DNA of 44,386 nt from UBA4877 sp002399285 (GCA_036771835.1 DAIPGN010000018.1:1-44386); one strand, 5' to 3'; positions 7,501 through 16,472 are shown, counted from the first letter of the stretch. The notes: a model not told the origin generated them from the letters alone. Translations and numbers: made by a program.

Positions 7501-10461
7501 ATGGCAAAATTCAAGAAACAACCACTGCTCAGCTGGCTGATGGTCCTTGTCATGATACTGGGCCTTTTTACACCGATCGGTACGGCATACGGAGCAGAAG
7601 ACGTCTATGGCAAATTGACCGATGTTAATGTAAAGGTCACTCAAGGAGGAAGGGAAATCAGCGAAGGCGGTACTTTGACGACGGATGAAATTTCAGTCGA
7701 GGTTTCATTTGGCGTGCCCGTTGCCGGCGATGAACCAAAATCGGATGATCCTGTCCAAAAGGGCAATATAGCTATTTTTAAGCTGGGCGAGGGGTTTAAA
7801 CTGGTTGCAGGCAAGACTGTAACGTTAAAAGATGGAGACACTCCAGTCGGCACGGTTACATTTGACGACAGCACTGGCGAAGTGATTGCCACCGTTGACT
7901 TTGATGGAGAAGATGAAGTATTCAATGGGGAAACTGGTATAAACGACGTAAATTGTAAATTTAACGCCGAACTTGAATATAACGGCAAAGAGGCATCGGA
8001 CAAAGATCAAGATGTAACTGTTACGATACTCAATAAAACTTTTCATTTAACAATCCCTGCAATAGAAAAGAAATACGCTGTGACAAAATCGGGAGAAGCC
8101 AACCTAGCCGAGAAGACTATAGAATGGACTGTGGATATTACGGGAAAACAGGGAGAAAAATCTCTTGATCTGGGCGGCTATAAGTTCTCCGACGATCTGA
8201 GCAATGTGGGCGACTATGTGACAGATTCTTTTAAAATTGGTGGTAATCTAGAAACACCAGATTGGGATGACTCAAGCAAAACATTGAGCTATACTTTCCC
8301 GGATAATTCGACCAGTCCTCAGACTGTTACATTCAAAACGACTATACCTGATGACGAGTATTATGGCTCAGGCGAACAGACTATAAAAAATACAGCCAAA
8401 CTGTTGGATGGCGAGGATGAGCTGGCCAAAGGTTCTATACCCATAAAATTTACACCTCAATGGATCGAGAAGGGTGTTGAAGGTAAAACCGAAGGTAGCG
8501 GCGGAGTCTACAATCCGAAAGACCGTACCATAACATGGACGATAACTGCCAATCAGATGGGCGCGGTGTTAAATAACGTGGTTATAACTGATTTGTTGCC
8601 GGAAGGATTGACTTTGAAATCCGCAACGCTGCAAACTTGGGATGGGAGCAAATGGGTGGACACAGTAAAGAAATGGGATGGAGCACCTGCAGATGGGGAG
8701 TATAAAATAGGCAATATCAGTTCCAAAATCCTACTGACCGTTGTGACTTATGTGAAGGATGACCCATATACGACAGGCAAGATAACTTACACAAACTCGG
8801 CAAAAATCAGATGGGATGGATTGCCGGGTGATGGTATTTCAGGCAGTGTTAATGTTGATATAGGATATAATGCCATTACTAAATCGGGCGTAGCGGAACC
8901 ATCTACGGGTAAAATAAAGTGGACGGTCAAAGTCGATGCAATGAGCCAGACGATACCGGATATGAAGGTGTATGACTTCCTTGTATATGGGAACAAAGAC
9001 AGCGGGTTTAATGTTGACAATGCTGAAGGAATTCCTGAAGGTGTTACAAAAGCTGATTTGACACCTCAGTATAATCAGAAGTATGTTTATGGATCATTTA
9101 GCGGAGAAGGTCTCCGTGTAACAGTACATCCGATTATGGAGGATGGCAATCGTGTTGCCGACCTTCTGGAGATAGTTGATTTTCCATCAACTGCCACAAC
9201 ATTTACATTTGAAAGCCAGATATTAAATCCGGATATATACGCCGGAAACAAAACACAAAATGTCTATAACACGGCGACTCTTTTCAGCGGTAATGCAAAG
9301 CTAAATGAGGCAAAAGCTACGGTGGGCTACCCAAGCAATATGCTTGCCAAGGAAATGCTGAAGCGTGGAACTGATCCTTTAACCGGAGTGAACAACAAGA
9401 CGACAGATGCAAACGAGGGTTTCGATTATAAGGATAAATCCGTTATATTCCGCCTGAGCGTCAATGCAGACGGCATGGATCTTACGAACATGCCCATTGA
9501 TGCCGATGGAACAAAAATGGGTACGGCGACCCTTACAGACACACTGCCGAAAGGCTGGAAGTTTGCTAAATTTGATACGGGAAAAGACTATCTGATCTTT
9601 GCCAACGGAAGTACTACTCCGACAACACTTGACACCTCTATACTTGAAGCAAAATTTATAGAAGGTACAGAGGATACTGTGGCTACGGCCACATTTACAT
9701 TTGAGAAACTTGACAAATCCTATGTCATTCTGATAAAGGCAAGACCAACGAATGATACTTTAGCCGGTTATTTTGATTCCAATGAAAAAACGACCGTGAC
9801 AAATAATCTATCGCTAAAAACGGAAAATTGGGAGCCGGGCATCAGTACCAAGCAGGATGTCACAATTAACAGTGAAATATTGAATAAAACTTTAAGTATA
9901 CCAAGGGCAGGAGAACTTCTCTGGACGGTGGATTACAAACCCTATGACCTCGATCATCAGGGCGCAAGGATAGAAGATACGCTGCCGCCAGGCATTGATC
10001 TGCGGACCGATTCGCAGGGAAAGCTGCTTATCGATGGCAATATCAATATTTATGAGATGACACTAAAGGCCGACGGAAGCTACACGCAAGGTGAAAATCC
10101 GATTGAGCTTGTGCTGGGTAAAGATATAAGCTATGACAATGCAGGCAGGATACTGACATTCAATATTCCAGACAGCGCAAAGGCATATCGCTTTACCTAT
10201 GTTACAGATATTACGGGTGAACCGGGCACAATATCCAATCAGGTTAAGTTATACGGCAGCAGCGGGGAACAGCAGGGAACCGATAAGCCATATGTAATTA
10301 CTGCTGCCGACGGTTCGGCCACACTGCAGAGGAGCGGCTGGATAGAGATAACAAAAACAGGTGCAAAGGGCAATCTTGCCGGCGCTGAGTTTACGGTCTT
10401 TGCGAAAGACGGTACAACAGTGATCAGAAAAGGCGTTACAGGCAGCAATGGCAAAGTCTGA
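7501..10461 (+). CDS. Cna-type surface adhesin, part before the in-frame stop
   Basis: This part encodes 986 residues and begins with a signal peptide (residues 1-32; KFKKQ, a hydrophobic core, then GTAYGAE). Five collagen-binding-like (Cna A type) modules of about 130-170 residues follow, beginning near residues 193, 318, 455, 635 and 793, each opening with a strand such as KTIEWTVDI, RTITWTITA or GKIKWTVKV. Near residue 945 a SpaA/Cna_B-type prealbumin-like domain starts (GWIEITKTGAKGNLAGAEF). It is cut at GSNGKV by TGA at 10459-10461, although the same frame goes on with PNGEYILKETAAPEGY, the second half of that domain. AGAAGG lies 8 bases before the ATG. A GTG at 7492 overlaps the ribosome site and is less likely. 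Alone, this part would be secreted but not anchored. Confidence 0.8.
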   Translation: MAKFKKQPLLSWLMVLVMILGLFTPIGTAYGAEDVYGKLTDVNVKVTQGGREISEGGTLTTDEISVEVSFGVPVAGDEPKSDDPVQKGNIAIFKLGEGFKLVAGKTVTLKDGDTPVGTVTFDDSTGEVIATVDFDGEDEVFNGETGINDVNCKFNAELEYNGKEASDKDQDVTVTILNKTFHLTIPAIEKKYAVTKSGEANLAEKTIEWTVDITGKQGEKSLDLGGYKFSDDLSNVGDYVTDSFKIGGNLETPDWDDSSKTLSYTFPDNSTSPQTVTFKTTIPDDEYYGSGEQTIKNTAKLLDGEDELAKGSIPIKFTPQWIEKGVEGKTEGSGGVYNPKDRTITWTITANQMGAVLNNVVITDLLPEGLTLKSATLQTWDGSKWVDTVKKWDGAPADGEYKIGNISSKILLTVVTYVKDDPYTTGKITYTNSAKIRWDGLPGDGISGSVNVDIGYNAITKSGVAEPSTGKIKWTVKVDAMSQTIPDMKVYDFLVYGNKDSGFNVDNAEGIPEGVTKADLTPQYNQKYVYGSFSGEGLRVTVHPIMEDGNRVADLLEIVDFPSTATTFTFESQILNPDIYAGNKTQNVYNTATLFSGNAKLNEAKATVGYPSNMLAKEMLKRGTDPLTGVNNKTTDANEGFDYKDKSVIFRLSVNADGMDLTNMPIDADGTKMGTATLTDTLPKGWKFAKFDTGKDYLIFANGSTTPTTLDTSILEAKFIEGTEDTVATATFTFEKLDKSYVILIKARPTNDTLAGYFDSNEKTTVTNNLSLKTENWEPGISTKQDVTINSEILNKTLSIPRAGELLWTVDYKPYDLDHQGARIEDTLPPGIDLRTDSQGKLLIDGNINIYEMTLKADGSYTQGENPIELVLGKDISYDNAGRILTFNIPDSAKAYRFTYVTDITGEPGTISNQVKLYGSSGEQQGTDKPYVITAADGSATLQRSGWIEITKTGAKGNLAGAEFTVFAKDGTTVIRKGVTGSNGKV
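10459..10461 (+). other. In-frame TGA inside the adhesin
   Basis: Codons on both sides (AGC AAT GGC AAA GTC before; CTG AAG GTC ATT CCC AAC after) give a continuous SpaA-type domain. The stop is followed by C, a context reported as poor for termination. A single change from CGA, AGA, GGA or TGG would create it. Confidence 0.85.
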
Positions 10462-11970
10462 CTGAAGGTCATTCCCAACGGGGAGTACATTCTTAAGGAG
10501 ACTGCCGCTCCCGAAGGATATAATCTAGACGCCAAGACCCATACCTTGACGGTGACAACAGGGTCTGATTCCAGACCTGTCGCTTCAATCGATGGTAAAA
10601 TGGGGGCAGATTCCAATACTATAACCATAAAGGATTATAAGACCGGAACGGCGGGAGACCTCACCATAAGCAAAACTGTATCCGGCAATGCCGCAGACAG
10701 AACCAAGGCATTTGATTTCACGGTTACTTTTGAAGGTACAACCGGCGAATTTGAATACATAGGCAACGGCATACCGGATGGTAAGATAAAGAGCGGAGAT
10801 ACTGTGTCTCTCGCTCACGGGCAGAGCATCACGATAACCGGACTGCCTAAGGATGTTACCTATAAGGTGACCGAGGCGGATTATTCCGGTGATGGGTATA
10901 TCAAATCCTCTTCCGGGGAGACGGGAACCATCGAAGCCGACAAAACTCAAGAAGCAAAATTCATTAACACAAGGAATGTTACCGAACCGACCAAACCTAC
11001 GGAACCTGAGGAACCGGGGAACAATAATCCCGGACATGAGGATAAAACAGGCAGTCTGACCATAAGTAAGAGGGTCAGCGGGAGCGGCGCAGACACAGAA
11101 AAGAAGTTTGATTTTAAAGTGACGTTCATTGCGTCGGGTTCTTATGAGTATAAGGGAGACGGCGTGCCCAACGGAACCATAAAGAGCGGAGATATTATTT
11201 CTCTTGCCGATGGGCAGAGCATCACGATCACCGGTCTGCCGGAAGATGCGGAATACAGTGTAAGCGAGGTCAGATCTTCCGCGGAGGGATACTCCGTAAG
11301 CAGCTCGGGCAGTTCCGGCGCCATTTCGTCCGTCAGGGACAGGACGGCCGCCTTCACCAACACTAAGCAGTCGGATGTCTTTGGCAGCCTGACGATCAGC
11401 AAGACCGTCACCGGGCAGGGCGCGGACCTTACCAAGAAATTTGACTTTACCGTGATCCTCACCGGCGCGCCCGATGCCTATCAGTACACCGGGGCATACG
11501 AGGGGACTCTCCGCAGCGGAGATACCATTTCGCTTGCCGATGGCGAGAGCATCACGATAACAGGCTTGCCTGAGGGCACAGAATATGCCGTTAAGGAAGC
11601 CGACTATACGGGAAGCGGCTATACCGTTTCCGCTAAAGGATCTGAGGGCGTGATTTCCGCCGGTTCTTCAAAGACGGCGGCATTCACAAACGACTACAAC
11701 ACCACTTTGACTCCCGGGACTCCAGGAACTCCGGGTACGCCGGGGACTCCCGGAACGCCCACCGAAGAAATCGGAAATGAGGGTCCCAAGGGCGGAGCAG
11801 GCGGATCGGGCACGCAGGGAACTCCGAACGGCGGACAGAGCGGCATGCCCAAGACGGGAGACGGCCGGGCCGACGGCTACGCTATGCTGGCATTGCTTTT
11901 GTTCTCCATAGCTTTAGCGTCTCTTCTGACTGCCGATACCGTACTGTGCAGGAAGTATTCAAACGAATGA
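10462..11970 (+). CDS. Cna-type surface adhesin, part after the in-frame stop, with sorting signal
   Basis: The frame stays open for 502 codons after the TGA. It completes the SpaA-type domain, then has three tandem repeats of about 107 residues (starting at 10654, 11050 and 11383) that open with GSLTISK and contain GQSITITGLP, a pattern of DUF5979-like Gram-positive surface modules. A linker with five Thr-Pro-Gly units follows. The end is a sorting signal: MPKTG (11845-11859), a hydrophobic segment and the tail CRKYSNE. No ribosome site was seen near a TTG at 10546 or any other early start, so it is unlikely to be made on its own. The DNA here is visibly richer in G and C than the 5' half. 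The sortase gene follows 80 bases later and is the likely anchoring enzyme. Confidence 0.75.
   Translation: MKVIPNGEYILKETAAPEGYNLDAKTHTLTVTTGSDSRPVASIDGKMGADSNTITIKDYKTGTAGDLTISKTVSGNAADRTKAFDFTVTFEGTTGEFEYIGNGIPDGKIKSGDTVSLAHGQSITITGLPKDVTYKVTEADYSGDGYIKSSSGETGTIEADKTQEAKFINTRNVTEPTKPTEPEEPGNNNPGHEDKTGSLTISKRVSGSGADTEKKFDFKVTFIASGSYEYKGDGVPNGTIKSGDIISLADGQSITITGLPEDAEYSVSEVRSSAEGYSVSSSGSSGAISSVRDRTAAFTNTKQSDVFGSLTISKTVTGQGADLTKKFDFTVILTGAPDAYQYTGAYEGTLRSGDTISLADGESITITGLPEGTEYAVKEADYTGSGYTVSAKGSEGVISAGSSKTAAFTNDYNTTLTPGTPGTPGTPGTPGTPTEEIGNEGPKGGAGGSGTQGTPNGGQSGMPKTGDGRADGYAMLALLLFSIALASLLTADTVLCRKYSNE
10654..11694 (+). repeat. Three tandem adhesin repeat units
   Basis: Units of about 320 bases start at 10654, 11050 and 11383. 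All share LTISK, KxFDFxV, DGxSITITGLP and a closing AxFxNT or AFTND. Units 1 and 2 are separated by a proline-rich linker; units 2 and 3 by only a few residues. Confidence 0.85.
11710..11757 (+). repeat. Nine-base repeats encoding Thr-Pro-Gly
   Basis: Five copies of a nine-base unit, ACN CCN GGN, encode the wall-spanning linker. Such short tandem repeats can change in number by slippage. Confidence 0.8.
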
Positions 11971-11986
11971 AATAGCAGATAATCTT

Positions 11987-12033
11987 TAAAAAAGCCGGCA
12001 GCGGGGCGGATGTGCTCCGTCTGCCGATTTTTG
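11987..12033 (+). terminator. Terminator or attenuator between adhesin and sortase
   Basis: CGGCAG (11996-12001) pairs with CTGCCG (12021-12026), with an inner CGGA-TCCG, and TTTTT follows at 12028-12032. An A tract precedes it. It lies only 18 bases before the sortase start, so it could lower sortase expression relative to the adhesin. Confidence 0.65.
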
Positions 12034-12050
12034 ATCAGAGGGAGATTCGC

Positions 12051-12806
12051 ATGAAACACTGGGAAAAACCAGATCTGCGGCGGATACTGCATATTTTGAT
12101 TGCCATATGTATCGTGGGTATTGCGTGTTCCGCCTTAGTTCTTTTTCACAGCAGCAGGGAGTATGCGGAAGGTGACAAAGCTTACCGGCAGGTTCGCCGG
12201 ACCGTATTGCCGGAGTCTGCGCAGGAGGGGAAGCGGGAAGACGCAAATATCGACTTTGCCGCTCTGAAAGAGATCAACCCCGACGTGACTGCATGGCTGG
12301 CCGCGGGAGACGGCAGGATAGACTATCCTGTGGTGCGGGGAAAAGACAACGATTATTATCTCAGCCATCTCTTTAACGGCGAGCGCAATAAGCTGGGGGC
12401 AATATTCATGGACTGCCGCAGCAGCGGCGATTTTTCAGACAGGAATACGATAATATACGGGCACAAGATGAAAGACGGTTCCATGTTCGCGTCTTTGTCG
12501 AACTACAAGGACCAGGCCTACTATGACGGCCATCCCGATATGATGCTCTATACCCCGGGAGGCAATTACAAGATCGAGCTGTTTGCCGGTACTGTTACCG
12601 ACGGCAGCTATGAATCCGTGCGGTTTAACTTTAAGGACGATGCGGATTTCCTAAACTACATAGATTCACTTAAGGAAAGCTCTACCTTCCGGTCGGGTAC
12701 GGAAGTCACGGCGGGCGACAGGATCATCACCCTGTGCACCTGTTCCTATGAGTTCGACAATGCCAGGTATGCGCTGTTTGGCAAGTTGACGCCCGCAAGC
12801 CGATAG
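12051..12806 (+). CDS. Class B sortase
   Basis: This 251-residue transpeptidase has an N-terminal membrane anchor (residues 12-32) and a sortase domain from about residue 75. The catalytic residues can be seen: His138 in IIYGHKM, Cys231 in TLCTCSY and Arg239 in NARYALFGKL. The TLxTC motif and the long helix-bearing insert before it point to class B. The enzyme would cut the MPKTG signal of the adhesin encoded just upstream and join it to peptidoglycan. A GTG at 12012 is in frame but inside the terminator hairpin; AGGGAG precedes the ATG at 12051, which I choose. An extra cysteine, Cys229, sits two residues before the catalytic one. Confidence 0.9.
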   Translation: MKHWEKPDLRRILHILIAICIVGIACSALVLFHSSREYAEGDKAYRQVRRTVLPESAQEGKREDANIDFAALKEINPDVTAWLAAGDGRIDYPVVRGKDNDYYLSHLFNGERNKLGAIFMDCRSSGDFSDRNTIIYGHKMKDGSMFASLSNYKDQAYYDGHPDMMLYTPGGNYKIELFAGTVTDGSYESVRFNFKDDADFLNYIDSLKESSTFRSGTEVTAGDRIITLCTCSYEFDNARYALFGKLTPASR

Positions 12807-12857
12807 GGTATGATAGAGGACGGATGACATTCTTATAGGAAAGAAGGCCGTGCGGAT

Positions 12858-13613
12858 ATGGACAAAAAGTATACGGAACTGAACTCGAAAGTTATAGATA
12901 AATGGGTCGAAAGCGGCTGGGAATGGGGGCGGCCCATCGGCCATGAGATTTTTGAGAAGGCTGAGCATGGCGATTGGTCCGTGCTGCTGACGCCCAACAA
13001 ACCCGTGCCGAGGGAATGGTTCCCCAGAATGAGGGATACGGCGGTGCTGGGCCTGGCCTCCGGCGGCGGCCAGCAGATGCCCGTATTCGCCGCGCTGGGC
13101 GCACGGTGTACCGTGCTTGATTATTCGGAAAGACAGCTGCAGCAGGAAAGAGAGGTGGCAGAGAGGGAGGGCTATGATATAGAGATCGTCATGGCGGACA
13201 TGAGTGAACCGCTGCCCTTCAATGACGGCAGTTTCGATATGATCTTTCACCCTGTCTCCAACTGCTATATCAAAGATGTGATACCCGTATGGAGGGAATG
13301 TTACCGCGTGCTGAAAAAAGGCGGCGTCCTGCTGGCGGGCTTTGACAACGGCATCAATTACCTTTTTGATGACGATGAAAATACGATGATTTATAAGCTG
13401 CCCTTTGATCCTCTAAAGGACAAACAACTTTATGAGGACTCGGTAAGGAATGACTGGGGGATACAATTTTCCCATACGATAGAGGAGCAGATCGGAGGGC
13501 AGCTGAATGCGGGCTTTGTGCTTACGGACATATATCAGGACACAAACGATACGGGCAGGCTGCGTGAGTTCAATGTACCCACATTTTATGCTACGAGAGC
13601 AATAAAATATTGA
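12858..13613 (+). CDS. Class I SAM-dependent methyltransferase
   Basis: The 251-residue product has the Rossmann-type motifs of class I methyltransferases: motif I TAVLGLASGGGQQ (about residues 61-73), the acidic end of strand 2 in CTVLDYSE, a MADMSEPLPF segment, and motif IV FDMIFHPVSN. The first 60 residues, rich in Trp, are typical of a broad clostridial group of UbiE/COQ5-like enzymes of unknown substrate. It starts 51 bases after the sortase gene in the same direction and ends at a terminator shared with hcp. Nothing in the context shows what is methylated. Confidence 0.8.
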   Translation: MDKKYTELNSKVIDKWVESGWEWGRPIGHEIFEKAEHGDWSVLLTPNKPVPREWFPRMRDTAVLGLASGGGQQMPVFAALGARCTVLDYSERQLQQEREVAEREGYDIEIVMADMSEPLPFNDGSFDMIFHPVSNCYIKDVIPVWRECYRVLKKGGVLLAGFDNGINYLFDDDENTMIYKLPFDPLKDKQLYEDSVRNDWGIQFSHTIEEQIGGQLNAGFVLTDIYQDTNDTGRLREFNVPTFYATRAIKY

Positions 13614-13615
13614 AT

Positions 13616-13647
13616 AAAAAAATGACCCAGAGTATGGGCCATTTTTA
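13616..13647. terminator. Bidirectional intrinsic terminator
   Basis: AAAAATGACCCA and TGGGCCATTTTT pair around the loop GAGTA with one mismatch. It separates the convergent methyltransferase and hcp genes. Confidence 0.8.
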
Positions 13648-13652
13648 ATCGG

Positions 13653-15296
13653 TCAGGCTTTCATCAATATATCCATGTCGTTATCCACATCTGTGATCCC
13701 TGCGATACCGAAGTTTTCGACAAGCACCTTGGCTACGTTGGGGGAGAGGAATGCGGGCAGCGTCGGTCCGAGATGTATGTCCTTTACTCCGAGGTAGAGC
13801 AGCGCCAGCAGTACGATCACGGCCTTCTGCTCATACCACGCTATATTGTAGGATATGGGGAGTTCGTTTATATCGTCTAAGCCGAAGGCCTCCTTGAGCT
13901 TCAGGGCTATGAGCGCCAAAGAGTATGAGTCGTTGCACTGTCCGGCGTCCAGCACCCTCGGTATGCCGTTTATATCGCCCAGGTCCAGCTTATTGTATCT
14001 GTATTTTGCGCAGCCTGCCGTGAGGATCACGGTGTCCTTGGGCAGAGCCTTGGCAAACTCGGTATAGTATTCCCTGCTTTTGAACCTGCCGTCGCAGCCG
14101 GCCATCACGAAGAACCTCTTTATGGCTCCCGACTTTACGGCTTCCACAATGCTATCGGCAAGGCCGGACACCTGCTCGTGCGCAAACCCTCCGACGATCT
14201 CGCCCTTTTCGATCTCCGCAGGCGGATCGCATCTCTTGGCATGTTCTATTATTTCCGAAAAGTCCTTCTTGCCGCCGGGCCCTTCTTCTATGTGCTTCAA
14301 CCCTTCATACCCCACTACTCCCGTAGTGTAGACCCTGCCCTTATAGGAATCCTTGGGAGGTATCAGGCAGTTTGTGGTCATGAGCACCGGCCCGTTGAAG
14401 CTGGCAAATTCCTTGTCCTGCATCCACCATGAATTTCCATAGTTTCCGGCGAAATTGGGATATTTCTTAAATTCCGGATAGTAGTGGGCCGGAAGCATCT
14501 CCCCATGGGTATACACGTCGACGCCCGTTCCCTGTGTCTGCTCCAAAAGCTGCTGCAGATCCTTTAGGTCATGGCCGCTTATAAGTATGCCGGGATTGTC
14601 CCTGACGCCGATGTCCACCTTGGTGATCTCGGGATCTCCGTATGTCGAGGTATTGGCCTTATCCAAAAGCGCCATGACGTCCACGCCGTATTTGCCTGTC
14701 TCTAAGGTCAGCGCCACATAATCGTCAACATTCATGCCGTCATCCAGGGTGGCGATAAGCGCCTTCTCCATGAATTCGGATATGCCTTCGTCTGTATAAT
14801 CTAAGTTGGCCGCATGGGTGGCATATGCCGCTATGCCCTTTAATCCAAAGAGTATGAGTGAACGCAGCGACCGGACGTCCGCGTCTCCCGTCGAGAGAAT
14901 GCCCACGGATGCAGCCTTACTGTCAAATTCCTCCTCGGTGTCCGCATACCATGTCACGGCGTCATGCATACCGCCGGTCTCTATCCCTGCCGATGCAAGC
15001 TGCTTTTTGATCTTGTCGCGGAGGGAGAGCGCCTCCTTTACCTTTGCAACAAAATAGGCTTTGTCAAAATTCACGTTGGTGATCGTAGAAAACAAACCGT
15101 CCATCATGAACCTGTCGGTTTGCTCATCATTGATGCCAAGTTTTCTTTCCTCGCTGTTTACCATCGCGATGCCCTTGAGCGTATATATCAAAAGATCCTG
15201 CATATTGGCGGTGTCCTGGGTCTTGCCGCATACGCCGCGGAGCGTGCAGCCCGTTCCCCTGGATGTTTCCTGGCATTGGTAACAGAACATACTCAT
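13653..15296 (-). CDS. hcp: Hydroxylamine reductase (hybrid cluster protein)
   Basis: The 547-residue product is the hybrid cluster protein, which reduces hydroxylamine and is also linked to nitric oxide detoxification. The N-terminal cysteines Cys5, Cys8, Cys17 and Cys23 are spaced as in the class from strict anaerobes, which binds a [4Fe-4S] cluster, rather than the wider-spaced class of enteric bacteria. Cluster-region motifs include VMAGCDGRFKSREYYTEFA and LTAGCAKYRYNKL, plus LDAGQCNDSYS near the C-terminus. AAGGAGG lies 8 bases before the ATG. A perfect 16-base palindrome sits 62 bases upstream, suggesting control by a CRP/FNR-family regulator. No dedicated reductase partner gene is next to it. 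Confidence 0.95.
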   Translation of the reverse strand: MSMFCYQCQETSRGTGCTLRGVCGKTQDTANMQDLLIYTLKGIAMVNSEERKLGINDEQTDRFMMDGLFSTITNVNFDKAYFVAKVKEALSLRDKIKKQLASAGIETGGMHDAVTWYADTEEEFDSKAASVGILSTGDADVRSLRSLILFGLKGIAAYATHAANLDYTDEGISEFMEKALIATLDDGMNVDDYVALTLETGKYGVDVMALLDKANTSTYGDPEITKVDIGVRDNPGILISGHDLKDLQQLLEQTQGTGVDVYTHGEMLPAHYYPEFKKYPNFAGNYGNSWWMQDKEFASFNGPVLMTTNCLIPPKDSYKGRVYTTGVVGYEGLKHIEEGPGGKKDFSEIIEHAKRCDPPAEIEKGEIVGGFAHEQVSGLADSIVEAVKSGAIKRFFVMAGCDGRFKSREYYTEFAKALPKDTVILTAGCAKYRYNKLDLGDINGIPRVLDAGQCNDSYSLALIALKLKEAFGLDDINELPISYNIAWYEQKAVIVLLALLYLGVKDIHLGPTLPAFLSPNVAKVLVENFGIAGITDVDNDMDILMKA

Positions 15297-15330
15297 TTGC
15301 TTTTCCTCCTTATTGTTTTCTTATAAATAT

Positions 15331-15373
15331 ATATTAAACTACCCGCAAAGTTTTTTCTGTGATATATATCACA
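15331..15373 (-). promoter_or_regulatory. CRP/FNR-type operator and promoter of hcp
   Basis: TGTGATATATATCACA (15358-15373) is a perfect palindrome of the TGTGA-N6-TCACA class. On the minus strand TAATAT (15336-15331) makes a -10 box. A start near 15325 would centre the palindrome at about -41, the position of a class II activator. Confidence 0.7.
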
Positions 15374-15458
15374 CATTTGACAATTTTGAGGATATGTATT
15401 GAAGCGAAATTGACGGTAGAATATAATAGTATAAAAGAGGGAAGGGAGAGATCGCTCT

Positions 15459-15998
15459 ATGCCTATGGCAGGGAAGAACATTGCTCCAAAATGGGCGGCG
15501 GTCATTGTCATCATGCTCTGTGCCGCTGCCGTCACCGCCTGTGCTCAAAGCAAAGAGGCGGATGACATCAAAGGCTTGTATGGCAATTATGTATTTGAAA
15601 AGCAGATATATATGAACCCGCTCAGTTCATTCACAGCGACCGGCGGATACAAAGAGTATTACACGCTGACGGAGGACTCGCTTGTGTTGACCGACGATCT
15701 GACGGGCAAACAGCAAAAGATCGCGGGGAAATATGAAAAAGGCGGCGTGGATGAAAAGCGATTTGCAGACGGATTTTTCCCAGGTATGGATGTCCCGGAT
15801 ATCTCGGGATATAAGGACGGACGACAGTACACATTCACCGATGCGGACGGCGCCGTCCGATATAGGCTATACCTGTTGGATGATCAGATATGGCTGGCAT
15901 GTATACATAACGATAAGGCCAATGCTGAAAAGAGCGAGTATATATGGAGCATTTACAAGATCGCCAGGTTTGACGGGGAAATCCCCTCTAAGGTATAA
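15459..15998 (+). CDS. Lipoprotein of unknown function
   Basis: The 179-residue product has a basic start, a hydrophobic core (residues 12-25) and a lipobox AVTAC with the lipid-bearing Cys28. It would be anchored on the outer side of the membrane. The mature part is polar, with many Tyr and Asp and probably beta-rich, and does not match a family I know. GGGAGAG is about 11 bases before the ATG. It is divergent from hcp, and the palindrome between them is about 90 bases upstream of this start, so shared control is possible but not shown. Confidence 0.7.
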   Translation: MPMAGKNIAPKWAAVIVIMLCAAAVTACAQSKEADDIKGLYGNYVFEKQIYMNPLSSFTATGGYKEYYTLTEDSLVLTDDLTGKQQKIAGKYEKGGVDEKRFADGFFPGMDVPDISGYKDGRQYTFTDADGAVRYRLYLLDDQIWLACIHNDKANAEKSEYIWSIYKIARFDGEIPSKV

Positions 15999-16061
15999 AA
16001 TATAAGCGTGATAGCCAAATGATATAATGGGTTTTGAAGTTAAACATATGGAGGAAGTCAA

Positions 16062-16424
16062 ATGTTTTTTATAGGCATATTCGGCATACAAGACAGGGAG
16101 AAGTTAATAAGAGAATTCGAAGGAGTGATATGCCCTGAGTGCGGCAGTCTTACCAGGGCGGAACTGATAGAGCGCAGCACCTGTTTTTATTTCTTCTTTA
16201 TACCGCTGTTCTCATGGAACAAAAGATATTTTGTTAAATTCCGCTGCTGCAACAGCATGTACTCCGTAGATGCAGACTATGGCGGGGATTTAAAGAATGG
16301 GGCGGAGCTAGACACGAACAGACTTGTGAGCATGGGCAGACGGAATAATCAATGCCCTAACTGCGGCATTTATGTAAACCCCGCATACAATTACTGCCCT
16401 AACTGCGGTCATAGGCTCAATTAG
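16062..16424 (+). CDS. Zinc-ribbon protein
   Basis: The 120-residue product has two cysteine pairs near its C-terminus, CPNCGIYVNPAYNYCPNCG, that form a classic zinc ribbon, and CPECG near residue 24, later followed by CC at residue 67, a second possible zinc site. Between them lies an aromatic segment FYFFFIPLFSWNKRYFV, typical of the zinc-ribbon family in which a hydrophobic stretch follows the first knuckle. GGAGG precedes the ATG. Members are widespread in Clostridia with no known role. A shared terminator separates it from hsp20. Confidence 0.75.
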   Translation: MFFIGIFGIQDREKLIREFEGVICPECGSLTRAELIERSTCFYFFFIPLFSWNKRYFVKFRCCNSMYSVDADYGGDLKNGAELDTNRLVSMGRRNNQCPNCGIYVNPAYNYCPNCGHRLN

Positions 16425-16426
16425 AT

Positions 16427-16462
16427 AAAAAAATCAGGACAGTGGGTACTGCCCTGATTTTT
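16427..16462. terminator. Bidirectional intrinsic terminator
   Basis: AAAAATCAGGACAG and CTGCCCTGATTTTT pair around TGGGTA with one mismatch. It serves the convergent zinc-ribbon and hsp20 genes. Confidence 0.85.
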
Positions 16463-16472
16463 AATCAGTGCT

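Noticed and set aside
10459..10461. TGA read as selenocysteine
   Set aside because: The place is a structural beta-strand of a surface domain, not a redox site, and no stem with the bacterial SECIS shape lies just downstream. The window gives no evidence for a selenocysteine system.
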